Origin: Symsagittifera roscoffensis | Taxonomy: Eukaryota > Xenacoelomorpha > Acoela > Convolutidae | Direction of reading: 5' to 3' | Length of the DNA: 64,000 bases | NCBI RefSeq assembly: GCF_963678635.1 | Contig: NC_087068.1 | Location: 16,061,872 to 16,125,871 of the forward strand | Part shown: positions 1-10,214 of the stretch, piece by piece | Layout: each line of letters begins with the position of its first letter | Position numbering within the stretch: position 1 is the first letter of the stretch | Position numbers and translations under genes: made by a program | The notes under the pieces: model-generated | Database searches by the model: none | Told to the model about the DNA's origin: nothing | The model's input: the letters and a program-made list of their open reading frames with translations, nothing else

Positions 1-231
1 AATTAAAATTCGATATAATTTATCAAAAAGGCGTTTCAAACGAGCTTTTATTCTTCTAAGTGTCTATTATTCACTTTTTAAAACTGATCATACTCCTTTA
101 TTTCAGGCACTTCAAAACAAAAAAAAACTATTTGGGAATTAATTTAAAACTCAGTGATACTTTGCGGGGCAAAGAGTTAATAAATAGCAACTCCAGTTTG
201 AGAGGAGAATGCTACCACTCCAAATACTGAC

Positions 232-3200
232 CTGTTCTTTCTTCTTGGGCTCCTTCTTATCTCTCCACTGCTTCGTCTCTTTGCACAGCTTCAGCACCAA
301 CTCCTTCACCTTGTCCATGTGTTTGTTCACTTTCACAAACCGATTTCTCCACTCGGCTGCCGAAACCTTAACATGTTTCGCGAATGAAAACAAAAATTAA
401 GTCAATAAACACGAAGGCAAAATCAAGTCGTTGCAAAATCTAGGAAAATAAAAATTTTACACTGATTGTATACAGCAGTTTTGACATTTTCGTTGACATA
501 ATGCCACAAACATCAGGCAAATACTATATTGCAATACTCAAACTAGCCCTTTTTAGCTTTAAATATAGCTTTGATAGCAATATTTCACTAGGGTTAGAAC
601 AAATTAGAAACTCCAATTACACAAGTAAAACAATTCTTATTTGCTTAAGATGTTTATACCTCGACGTTGGCCTTTACGACGTTCTTGATGGTCTTGGCTC
701 TCACTCCGAATTGGAGGGTGGAGATTGTCTCTCCCTCGTTGTACTGAGCAGGCGACACACAGATAATCACAGTTGTCCTCGCATTTCCACCCAGACTTTG
801 CTGCAAAAAAACTATGTTTATTCAATCATTTAAATAACAAGAACTACTTAATTCAAAAACAAAAACAAATGAGTTCTTGCATGTCCTTTTGTTGTCGGCT
901 GGATACTCGTCATACAATTATCTTCAACGAAATTTCCAATTGGGGCTTATTGTCGATGCATTGACCAAACAATTTTCGCGAAGACATCTTACGCGTTATT
1001 ATAAATTGGTAACAAGAAGTCAATCATTAAATTCTAAGAGGAGGCGGTTCAGGATAGGGTATGACCTTCAGCAGTGCTGCCTTTTAAAGCCACCCTCCTA
1101 CAAAAAGTACACAAATTTCACCTGAAGAATCCTAGTCAATTTACTGTCTCTGTAGGGCACGTGTGCTCTGTTGTTCTCAGTCAGTGCCGAGATCACATTG
1201 CCCAGACAGGACAGAGACTTGTTGATGTTCTTCGCCTCCGTTAGTCTCTCTCCTTCGGCCCCCGATTTGCTCACTTTCTCACTGCCTGCCAGATCCACAA
1301 GGTACAGTCGACCAGTGGTCTTCTTGTGGTTCTCCTTGTCATCTGAAGAACACAAAAAGATTCCAACGGTTTGCATTCGGCATTTTTGAATTTAGAATTA
1401 ATTTTACAAAATTGTATACCTTTCTCACTGTAATTCTAGACCCGCTATGACCTAATCGGTATTAAAAAACTAGCACTGCAAATGTTTGCACCATTTACTC
1501 AAGAAGCCTTCTCACCCTGAACGACTACCATTTGGAAGACGGAGTGGGATCTGCTGCTCCTCTCATTCATGTTAGTGCCTGCTGTGTGTCTGTTCTTTTT
1601 CCCCTTATTAATCAGCACATTGATCTCTTTCGAACTGTTGCAGTTCTCCTCCGTCAGATTCTAAAACACAATCAACCATTGCCGGTTACTGTGCGAGTAG
1701 CACACAAGGTTCCGATCACAGCGATTTAAAAAAAAACTATTTTTCTTCAAATTTGTTTTTTTTTGGGTGTGTGTGTGCAGAGAGAGAGAGAGAGAGAGAA
1801 AAAAATCAATCTTGAAAATAATACTAATTGAGTTATTATTGCAAGCTTCGGAACAAAAACCACCCAAAAAGTTTTTTATAGCTTAATAAAATTCGCAAAT
1901 TGGAAACTTTTTTCAAATTTTATTATATCAATCGAAGCATGATTCGTCTTGCTTAATATGATATATCACTTGACTTTATCTGACTTTAATTTTTAACACC
2001 TGATTTTGCAAGGAAAAGAATGGGAAGTTACAAAGGAAAAACTGAAATACACTCGAATACACTCAGTGGTCGGAAAAAAATTCAAGCAATACATTTGCTC
2101 TGCCCAATACCCACCTTATAGCGCGTTTTAACCAGGATACAAGTTGGCTTGGATCACTCACTCAAAAATAAAGTTTCATTTTTCGATAGTGAGGTTTCCA
2201 TTTCTTATCTCGATGATGAAATCTTTATGCCATACGAAGCACTTCAAATAAAGTGAGCAGTCATCAATTCAAATCTACGACATATTATTCAGAAGCAACC
2301 AAATCGTTTCCACTGACAACACTCACCTTAACATATGGTGACCTGAACTTGTCTTCGTGAATGGGCAGATTGGTCTTGGATTTATCCAGCAGATCCCTGA
2401 TCACTTCATTGTATATCTCGAAGTATGCCACCTTCACATTCAAACTCACTTTCTTCTCCTCTTTACTGTGCTCGTAGATGTCTTCTATGATTCGAGGGAT
2501 GATGCCTTTCATCTCTTTGTCCTTCAGCTCACCTATGAACCAATACACTTTTTCACGTGATATCGTAATGAGCTCAAACTACATTGTCGAAAAACTTAGA
2601 ACCAAAAACAGATTGCATCCTATTGACTAAAATCTATTCAGAATTTTCAAAATGAATATCGAAGTCCCCAAAAAATAAGTTTTCCGATTTTATTTTGGTA
2701 ATTTGAGTTTGAAATGTTTTCGTTCATACCGGAGCCCCAAAAAACGAAACCATTTGGTGCATATATTGGAGTTAATCATCAATAGTTTATAATGATTACA
2801 GACAACCTTTCCAAACTTATACTGAGGATAATTTCATTGCTTCATAAGTTATTCGGCATTATTAATCCGACCATTGAAAATGGGGAGGAACTTTGTATTC
2901 GGCAGTGTTTCAGTTTTTTTTGTTTTCCACGCAAATCCAGCTACAACAATAAATCATCGGATTGGGTTAAGTGATATATCATATTAAAGCATTGTCAGTC
3001 GTGATTCGCAAGACATTTAAAAATTTTGAAAAAGATTTCCAAGAGTTGAGATAAACCGGTTTGAAATTTTCGATTTTTCGTCTTAATTCGAGCGAATAAA
3101 GCAAGCGAGCAGGCTTACAACAGCTTAATTAGGAGAAATTTAAAATTTAAGCCCTAATTACTTAATTTTAAGCAAGTAAAACTAATGTTTGGAGTTTTGT

Positions 3201-6200
3201 AGCTCCATTCTGGGAACAAAAAAAACTTTCTGCAAACAAATTGGGAAAAAAATTGAAACCTTTTGATTTTTTTGTTTTTGTTTCTCTAGTCAATTTTCTA
3301 AAAAAAATGTTTGTGTATTATTTGCCTGTATTACTGTGAATGTCAAATATGCTTGAAATATAGTTTTACATCCGAATTTTTTAACATCCCACACAGAAAA
3401 ACTAATTTGAGAAAAAAACAAAGCTTTATCTTGTAGTTTTTTCAAAGACTATGGTCAAAACATTCTGTGCTACTTGCACAGTAACCGGATTTCCTTGTTT
3501 TTAATTAACTTTATTAGCACTAATACGTTCAAAGAGATCACTTGTTGGGATAGATTATATGACATATCTCATCCATTGATTGTTGCAGCTATACAGCTCT
3601 TTACCCTAACTTCAATTTGAAAAATAAATATATACACAGAGGCGAAGCTGCGCTTCTCAAACACTAGAGAGAAAAAGCAGCTCTATAAAGTGACATAAAG
3701 AAAAGGTATAAAAAAGCCTTGAAGAAAAAAATTTTGCTGTGGCGGATTCGATCCTATGACCAGGAGATTTAAAGACCTCTGTACTCGCATCTACGCCATG
3801 GGCCCTTGACAATTTGCCAACAAATAAAAGAGGTTCATATGCAAACAAATTTTGAATGGGATACAGCACAAGTGGCAGCAACTACAAATAGACACAATTT
3901 AGCATGTTATAATTTGGACTATAAAAAAATGAAGTCATCCACAGTAACTTTGCATGTCACAAATTGGGAATAATAAAGCCAAATTATGTATAAATTATGC
4001 ATTACAAAAAAAACTGCGATATATTGAATTGGAAAATTTCGGAAATTGAGTTTTTATTATTGTACACTTGTTTGAAACAAATTGCTTTTTTGGGTTCATT
4101 TGATGAATTAAAAATACATCAACTGTGTTAACTTATTACTAATCGAATGTCAAAGCACATGCTATCAAATAGCCGTAAAAGTGCCACCAAAAGTGGCACC
4201 AAAATTTGCAATTTAGATTGAAAAAAAGAATAGTCGTACTATTACACAACGCTCGCAGAGGTAAATTAGGATAGTATCTGCAAATATATAAAAACCTCCA
4301 GCAATCCAAGTTTTATTACTGTTTTCAAAAAATTTTCAAATGGAGTACTCTCTGAATGATTTCTTTGAATTTGAAATCGTAGACTTGACTCCAAAATTTC
4401 ACCTAAATAGTTTTTCACAAAACAATGAATGTTTTTGTATGTACAAAGAACTCAAATAAATTTTCAATCTAAATAAAATATCTGCAAAATACTACACTTG
4501 AACCCGAGCTTCGCATAAAGTGCGATACAAAAACGTAACCAAGTGTTCCGTCAAAAATTAAATTGATAGTAAGAAATGAGAAACTTTTGAGTATTCCAGA
4601 AGGGACAAAAAGTGATTATTTAACACACCTAAGATATAGAAAAATGGCCCGCCTACATTTCTTTGATTTGTTTTTTTTTCTGAAATTCGATTCATGAAAG
4701 CTTCTTTAAAATGACTCTTCATGATCTTAACTGCAATAAAACTTGTCAGCGTGATTAAGTGAACAAACTTTTACATCAATTCTTACATTCAAATTATCGT
4801 ACGAACAATCTTTAAACAGCATATGTTGAAATCTTTCGAGGCAACGCAGACTGAAAAAAAAACTCACTGGAAAAACTTCACACCAAAAAGGAACCGTTAA
4901 AAAAAACTGAGAAAATCTTATTATTTTCTTTAATGTTGCAATAAATTGAACCATAAATTCAATGATTTGATTATGACAAGTGTTAAATTTCTAGACAATA
5001 CTTCATTCATTGGCTTCCTGTGCCTAAGATAAAAACTAAAAAAATAACAAATTTTCAAAGAAATCGGTCTAGCATCTGTATCAAAAAAATACAACCATTA
5101 CATGAGCACATCGAAAAGACTTTCAATTTATCTTTAAACTGCTCAAAAAACAAATAGGCTTTTTTCCAGTCCCCCCTTTCAAATTCAAATTTGAAGAGCT
5201 TATTTAACGTTGTCATATTGCAATGAAATTTGGCGTGGTGAACAAATTGACAACTGTGAACAGATTTGTTCTTCATACTTTACAGCGTAACATCACGCAT
5301 TTAGCCGTAATAACACGTAAAACAAACATAAAACTCGGTATTTTGAAAGGGGGGAACTGGAAAAGAGCCAACAAATAATAGGCAGAAACAATAGACTATC
5401 AATTATTTTTCATTCAGGTGGAAAAATTTTAGTTTGCCATAAAAACATGCCGGAGTTGATCTCTTCAAAGTGGTAGTACTACTAAAATCGTATCTAAAAC
5501 ATTCGAACTTCTTATTGTGAAAACTATTGAAATAACAAGAAACGCATTGTGACAACGTTAAATAGACTTATCAAAATTGAATTTGAAAAGCTCTTTTCCA
5601 GTTTCCCCCCTTTCAAATTCAATTTTGAAAAGTCTATTTAACGTTGTCACAACGCAATGCAATTTGGCGTGGTGAACAAATCGACAATTCTGAACAGATT
5701 TGTTCTTCATACTTCACAGCTTAAAATCACGCATTTAGCCGTGATAACACGTAAAACAAACATAAAGCTCGGTATTTTGAAATGGGGGAACTGGAAAAGA
5801 GCCCTAAGCCAACAATAATTAGGCCGACATCTATTTTTTCACACAAACCCCCAGAGTTTTGTAAAATTAGTAAGGAACAAACAGATGTAGCATGCAAATT
5901 GCAGCATGAACAATTTTTTGAAAACTGAATTTAGTGATTTAACGAATAAAAACTTTAAACTAAACATGGGGCTCAAAAACTAAAGCCAGGTTTAGGTTGT
6001 CAGATTGGCACGCTAATCCAATAAGACACACACTCTTGATAAAAGAAACAGATACTCGTGTACAGTGATAAAGAGAAAATGCACTTAACAATTGCAGAGA
6101 TAAAAAGAGCTTATATAACAACCATATAAAAAATTTTTAAGTTGTGACTGAAGAATTCGGATCTTTTCCACTCCCCCTCACATTTCAGAACAAATAAATT

Positions 6201-9200
6201 TACAATAGTCAGTTTGTTCACCATGCGAAATTTCATTACATTATGACAACGTAAAATTAATTTTTCAAAATCAAATGTGGGGGAAGTCGCAAAGAGCCGG
6301 CAAGTTTCCTCATCATTATGATATCTATTGCAACCGACATCTGATACTTTAAAAGATTTAGGGGGGATTAAAAATCAGTTTTGCTCATCTGAAATTAACG
6401 AAAAAAAATACTCGACCTCGCGAAAATTGTAAATCAGCGATGTTTAATTATAATTTGAACTATTGCCAGCAAATTCTTTTAACTGCGATTCCAAATACTC
6501 TTAAAAAGCGGTTGGCTCTTTTCCGGTCCCCCTTTTGGTTTTTTGAGAAAATAGATTTTTCCATTAGGTTTTTCATCAGGGCTATTTTTCCTTTTCTCCC
6601 ACCTCACATATGCATAAATTTTATGTTGTACCGAGGGCTTTTACAAGGTTAAGTAACACGTAAAACAAACATAAAACTCGGTATTTTGAAAGGGGGGAAC
6701 TGGAAAAGAGCCAACAAATAATAGGCAGAAACAATAGACTATCAATTATTTTTCATTCAGGTGGAAAAATTTTAGTTTGCCATAAAAACATGCCGGAGCT
6801 GATCTCTTCAAAGCGATAGTACTACTAAAATCGTATCTAAAACATTCGAACTTCTTATTGTGAAAACTGTTGAAATAACAAGAAACGCATTGTGACAACG
6901 TTAAATAGACTTTTCAAAATTGAATTTGAAAGGCTTTTTTCCAGTTTCCGGCCTTTCAAATTCAATTTTGAAAAGTCTATTTAACGTTGTCACAATGCAA
7001 TGCAATTTGGCGTGGTGAACAAATCGACCATTCTGAACAGATTTGTTCTTCATACTTTACAGCTTAAAATCACGCATTTAGCCGTGATAACACGTAAAAC
7101 AAACATAAAGCTAGGTATTTTGAAAGGGGGGAACTGGAAAAAAGCCCTAAGCCAACAATAATTAGGCCGACATCTATGTTTTCACACAAAACCCCAGAGT
7201 TTTGTAAAATTAGTAGGGAACAAACAGATGTAGCATGCAAATTGCAGTATGAATAATTTTTTGAAGTTAATTTTGTGATTTAACGAATAAAAATTTTAAA
7301 TTAAACATGGGGTTCAAAAACTAAAGCCAGGTTTAGGTTGTCAGTTTGGCACGCTAATCCAATAAGACACACTCTTGATAAAAAAACTGATACTCGTGTA
7401 CAGTGATAAAGAGAAAATGCATTTAACAATTGCAGAGATAAAAAGAGCTTATATAACAACCATATAAAAATTTTATAAGTTGTGACTGAAGAATTCGGAT
7501 CTTTTCCACTCAGTTTGTTCACCATGCAAAATTTCATTACATTATGACAACGTAACATTAGTTTTTCAAAATCAAATGTGGGGGAAGTCGCAAAGAGCCG
7601 GCAAGTTTCCTCATCATTATGATATCTATTGCAACCGACATCTGATACTTTTAAAAATTTAGGGGAGATTAAAAATCAGTTTTGCTCATCTGAAATTAAC
7701 GAAAAAAATACTCGACCTCGCGAAAATTGTAAATGAGCGATGTTTAATTATAATTTGAAACATTGCCAGCAAATTATTTTGACTGCGATTCCAAATACTC
7801 TTAAAAAGCGGTTGGCTCTTTTCCGGTCCGCCTTTTGGTTTTTGAGAAAATAGATTTTTCCATTAGGTTTTCCATCAGGGCTCTTTTTCCTTTTTCCCCA
7901 CCTCACATATGCATAAATTTTATGTTGTACCGAGGGCTTTTACAAGGTTAAGTAACAAGTAAAACAAACATAAAACTCGGTATTTTGAAAGGGGGGAACT
8001 GGAAAAGAGCCAACAAATAATAGGCAGAAACAATAGACTATCAATTATTTTTCATTAAGGTGGAAAAATTTTAGTTTGCCATAAAAACACGGAGCTGATC
8101 TCTTCAAAGTGATAGTACTACTAAAATCGTATCTAAAACATTCGAACTTCTTATTGTGAAAAATGTTGAAATAACAAGAAACGCATTGTGACAACGTTAA
8201 ATAGACTTTTCAAAATTGAATTTGAAAGGCTCTTTTCCAGTTTCCCCCCTTTCAAATTCAATTTTGAAAAATCTATTTAACCTTGTCACAATACAATGCA
8301 ATTTGGCGTGGTGAACAAATCGACAATTCTGAACAGATTTGTTTTTCATAATTTACAGCTTAAAATCACGCATTAAAGCCGTAATAACACGTAAAACAAA
8401 CATAAAGCTCGGTATTTTGAAAGGGGGAACTGGAAAAGAGCCCTAAGCCAACAATAATTAGGCCGACATCTATGTTTTCACACAAACCCCCAGAGTTTTG
8501 TAAAATTAGTCAGGAACAAACAGATGTAGCATGCAAATTGCGGTATGAATAATTTTTTGAAACTTAATTTTGTGATTTAACGAATAAAAATTTTAAATTA
8601 AACATGGGGCTCAAAAACTAAAGCCAGGTTTAGGTTGTCAGATTGGCACGCTAATCCAATAAGACACACACTCTTGATAAAAAAAACTGATACTCGTCTA
8701 CAGTGATAAAGAGAAAATGCATTTAACAATTGCAGAGATAAAAAGAGCTTATATAACAACCATATAAAATTTTTATAAGTTATGACTGAAGCATTCGGAT
8801 CTTTTCCACTCCCCCTCACATTTCAGAACAAATAAATTTACAATAGTCAGTTTGTTCACCATGCAAAAATTCATTACATTATGACAACGTAAAATTAGTT
8901 TTTCAAAATCAAATGTGGGGGAAGTCGCAAAGAGCCGGCAAGTTTCCTCATCATTATGATATCTATTGCAACCGACATCTGATACTTTTAAAGATTTAGG
9001 GAAGACTAAAAATCAGTTTTGCTCATCTGAAATTAACGAAAAAAAATACTCGGCCTCTCGAAAATTGTAAATGAGCGATGTTTAATTATAATTTGAAATA
9101 TTGCCAGCAAACTCTTTTAACTGCGATTCCAAATACCCTTAAAAAACGGTTGGCTCTTTTCCGGTCCCCCTTTGAATTTTTTGAGAAAAAAGATTTTTCC

Positions 9201-10214
9201 ATTAGGTTTTCCATCAGGGCTCTTTTTCCTTTTCCCCCACCTCACATATGCATAAATTTTATGTTGTACCGAGGGCTTTTACAAGGTTAAGTATGAAGAC
9301 CAGGCTCTTTTCCAGTTTTCCCTTTCAAAATACCGAGTTTTATTTTTGTTTTACGTGTTATTACGGCTAAATGCGTGATGTAACGCTATAAAGTATGAAG
9401 AACAAATCTGTTCACAATTGTCGATTTGTTCACCACGCCAAATTTCATTGCATTATGACAACGTTAATTAAGCTTGTCAAAATTGATTTTGAAAGGGGGA
9501 ACTGGAAAAGAGCCGAAGACCAATATGTTTTTCATAGCCTAATTAGTCCACATACCGATTTTTATAACAACCCGATAATGTGAACAAATTTTGGCTAGTG
9601 AAATTTCGCGGCTCTTTTCCAGTTCCCCCCTTTCAAAATAACGAGTTTTATATTTGTTTTACGTGTTATTACGGCTAAATGCGTGAAGTTACGCTGTAAA
9701 GTATGAAGAACAAATCTGTTCAGAATTGTCGATTTGTTCACCACGCCAAATTTCATTGCATTGTGACAACGTTGAATAGGCTTTTCAAAATTGAATTTGA
9801 AAGGGGGGGACTGTAAAAGAGCCAATTTCGCTGGTGGGAGGGGAAGGAAAAAGAGCCTCCATTAGCTGTCTGCCTCAAACTTTTCGGCAAGATGAGCTAG
9901 GCCATAAAATTCGAATTACACGCACCTTCCATAGTGAATGTCTTTCCTGATGATGTCTGTCCGTATGCGAATATAGTCCCATTAAATCCTTTCAGAATGT
10001 CGTCCACCACTTTCTTCGCTCCCGCATCATAAACTTCTTCCTGGGTCGATTCAGGTCCACAAACTGCATCGAAATTGTACTTTTTTGGCTTTCCTTCTAT
10101 TTGTATCTGTTGCTGATTGACACATTTGACTGTCGCTTTTTCACCCTTTTTCTTTTCTTTGTCATTCAGCGGGCGAACCCGGCACACGACTTTCACGTTC
10201 TCCTTGCCACCCAT
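232..10214 (-). CDS. KIF5: Kinesin-1 heavy chain (conventional kinesin), 5' part: motor domain and neck
   Basis: Plus-end-directed microtubule motor ATPase that carries cytoplasmic cargo. I joined six exons: 9926-10214, 2327-2532, 1516-1660, 1122-1342, 660-800 and 232-366. All junctions are GT..AG and the phases fit, giving 379 codons that run off the left edge (stalk and tail are outside). Seen: P-loop GQTSSGKT at residues 85-92, followed by the kinesin-1 hallmark TMEG; switch [14 protein letters not shown]; switch [11 protein letters not shown]; the [13 protein letters not shown] helix; neck linker [12 protein letters not shown], then a charged, coiled-coil-like neck. The start is the first ATG before [10 protein letters not shown], as usual in the family. 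The exon 6 acceptor (TTAAG|GTTTCG) lacks a pyrimidine tract and is the weakest junction. The N-terminal strand region (residues 20-65) is divergent from vertebrate KIF5, but the family call is firm. Confidence 0.95.
1766..1799. repeat. GT/GA microsatellite in kinesin intron 2
   Basis: A short run of GT dinucleotides passes directly into about ten AG dinucleotides. It lies 105 bp upstream, on the minus strand, of the acceptor of exon 3, so length changes would alter the intron but not the coding sequence. Confidence 0.9.
3640..3804 (-). mobile_element. tRNA-derived SINE, minus strand
   Basis: Read on the minus strand, the segment starts with a tRNA-like head: an A-box-like stretch (TGGCGTAGATGCGAGTA) followed about 30 bp later by a good B box (GGATCGAATCC). 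The tail ends in GCTTCGCCTCTGTG. The same tail recurs at 11286, 31585, 33428 and 36317, and a similar head recurs at 11404-11476. A cloverleaf is not complete, so this is a retroposed tRNA relative and not a tRNA gene. Confidence 0.65.
5157..5369. mobile_element. 213-bp MITE with 8-bp target-site duplication (AACAAATA)
   Basis: Ends are inverted: GGCTTTTTTCCAGTCCCCCC at the left and GGGGGGAACTGGAAAAGAGCC at the right. The 8 bp AACAAATA flank both sides exactly. No ORF is present. The internal part (GTGGTGAACAAAT..GAACAGATTTGTTCTTCATACTTTACAGCGTAA) matches the copies at 9303 and 9610 in reverse orientation. Confidence 0.85.
5311..9292. repeat. Three tandem copies of a 1.3-kb segment (kinesin intron 1)
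   Basis: Units are 5311-6653 (1343 bp), 6654-7952 (1299 bp) and 7953-9292 (about 1340 bp); the middle one lacks ~40 bp near 7515. Each starts TAACACGTAAAACAAACATAAA, which is the interior of the MITE at 5157-5369, so the duplication breakpoint lies inside that MITE. Each unit also carries a ~100-bp near-perfect palindrome (5549-5650 in unit 1) made of two MITE ends facing one another, and a second TIR-like pair (CCACTCCCCCTCACATTT..AAATGTGGGGGAAGT). Scattered substitutions show the copies are not brand new. Confidence 0.9.
5549..5650. repeat. Palindrome built from two facing MITE ends (unit 1)
   Basis: GTGACAACGTTAAATAGACTT on the left is the inverse of AAGTCTATTTAACGTTGTCAC on the right, around a centre containing the MITE terminal motif CTCTTTTCCAG. 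Equivalent palindromes sit in unit 2 (near 6890-6995) and unit 3 (near 8190-8290). A full-length MITE relative continues rightward to 5803. Confidence 0.85.
9303..9514. mobile_element. 212-bp MITE with 8-bp target-site duplication (GAAGACCA)
   Basis: Terminal inverted repeats GGCTCTTTTCCAGTTTTCCC and GGGGGAACTGGAAAAGAGCC. The flanks are a perfect 8-bp direct repeat, GAAGACCA. There is no coding capacity. An 8-bp duplication fits hAT, P or Merlin-type transposases; the GG-starting ends leave the superfamily open. Confidence 0.9.
9610..9823. mobile_element. 214-bp MITE with 8-bp target-site duplication (AATTTCGC)
   Basis: Ends GGCTCTTTTCCAGTTCCCCCC and GGGGGGGACTGTAAAAGAGCC are inverted. AATTTCGC is repeated exactly on both sides. 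It is in the same orientation as, and very similar to, the 9303 copy, only 95 bp away, but with a different target duplication, so the two inserted independently. Confidence 0.9.

Larger units (their letters stand above)
2533..9925 (-). other. Intron 1 of the kinesin gene (7.4 kb), inflated by repeats
   Basis: Phase-1 intron between the P-loop exon and the exon starting [11 protein letters not shown]. The donor is G|GTGCGT and the acceptor TTCATAG. The other four complete introns are 173-666 bp. From 2533 to about 5150 it holds AT-rich sequence, a copy of the GATATATCAC repeat in reverse orientation (near 2970) and a tRNA-like SINE (3640-3804). From 5157 to 9823 it is almost wholly MITEs and a three-copy tandem array. 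No other gene is visible inside it. Confidence 0.85.
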
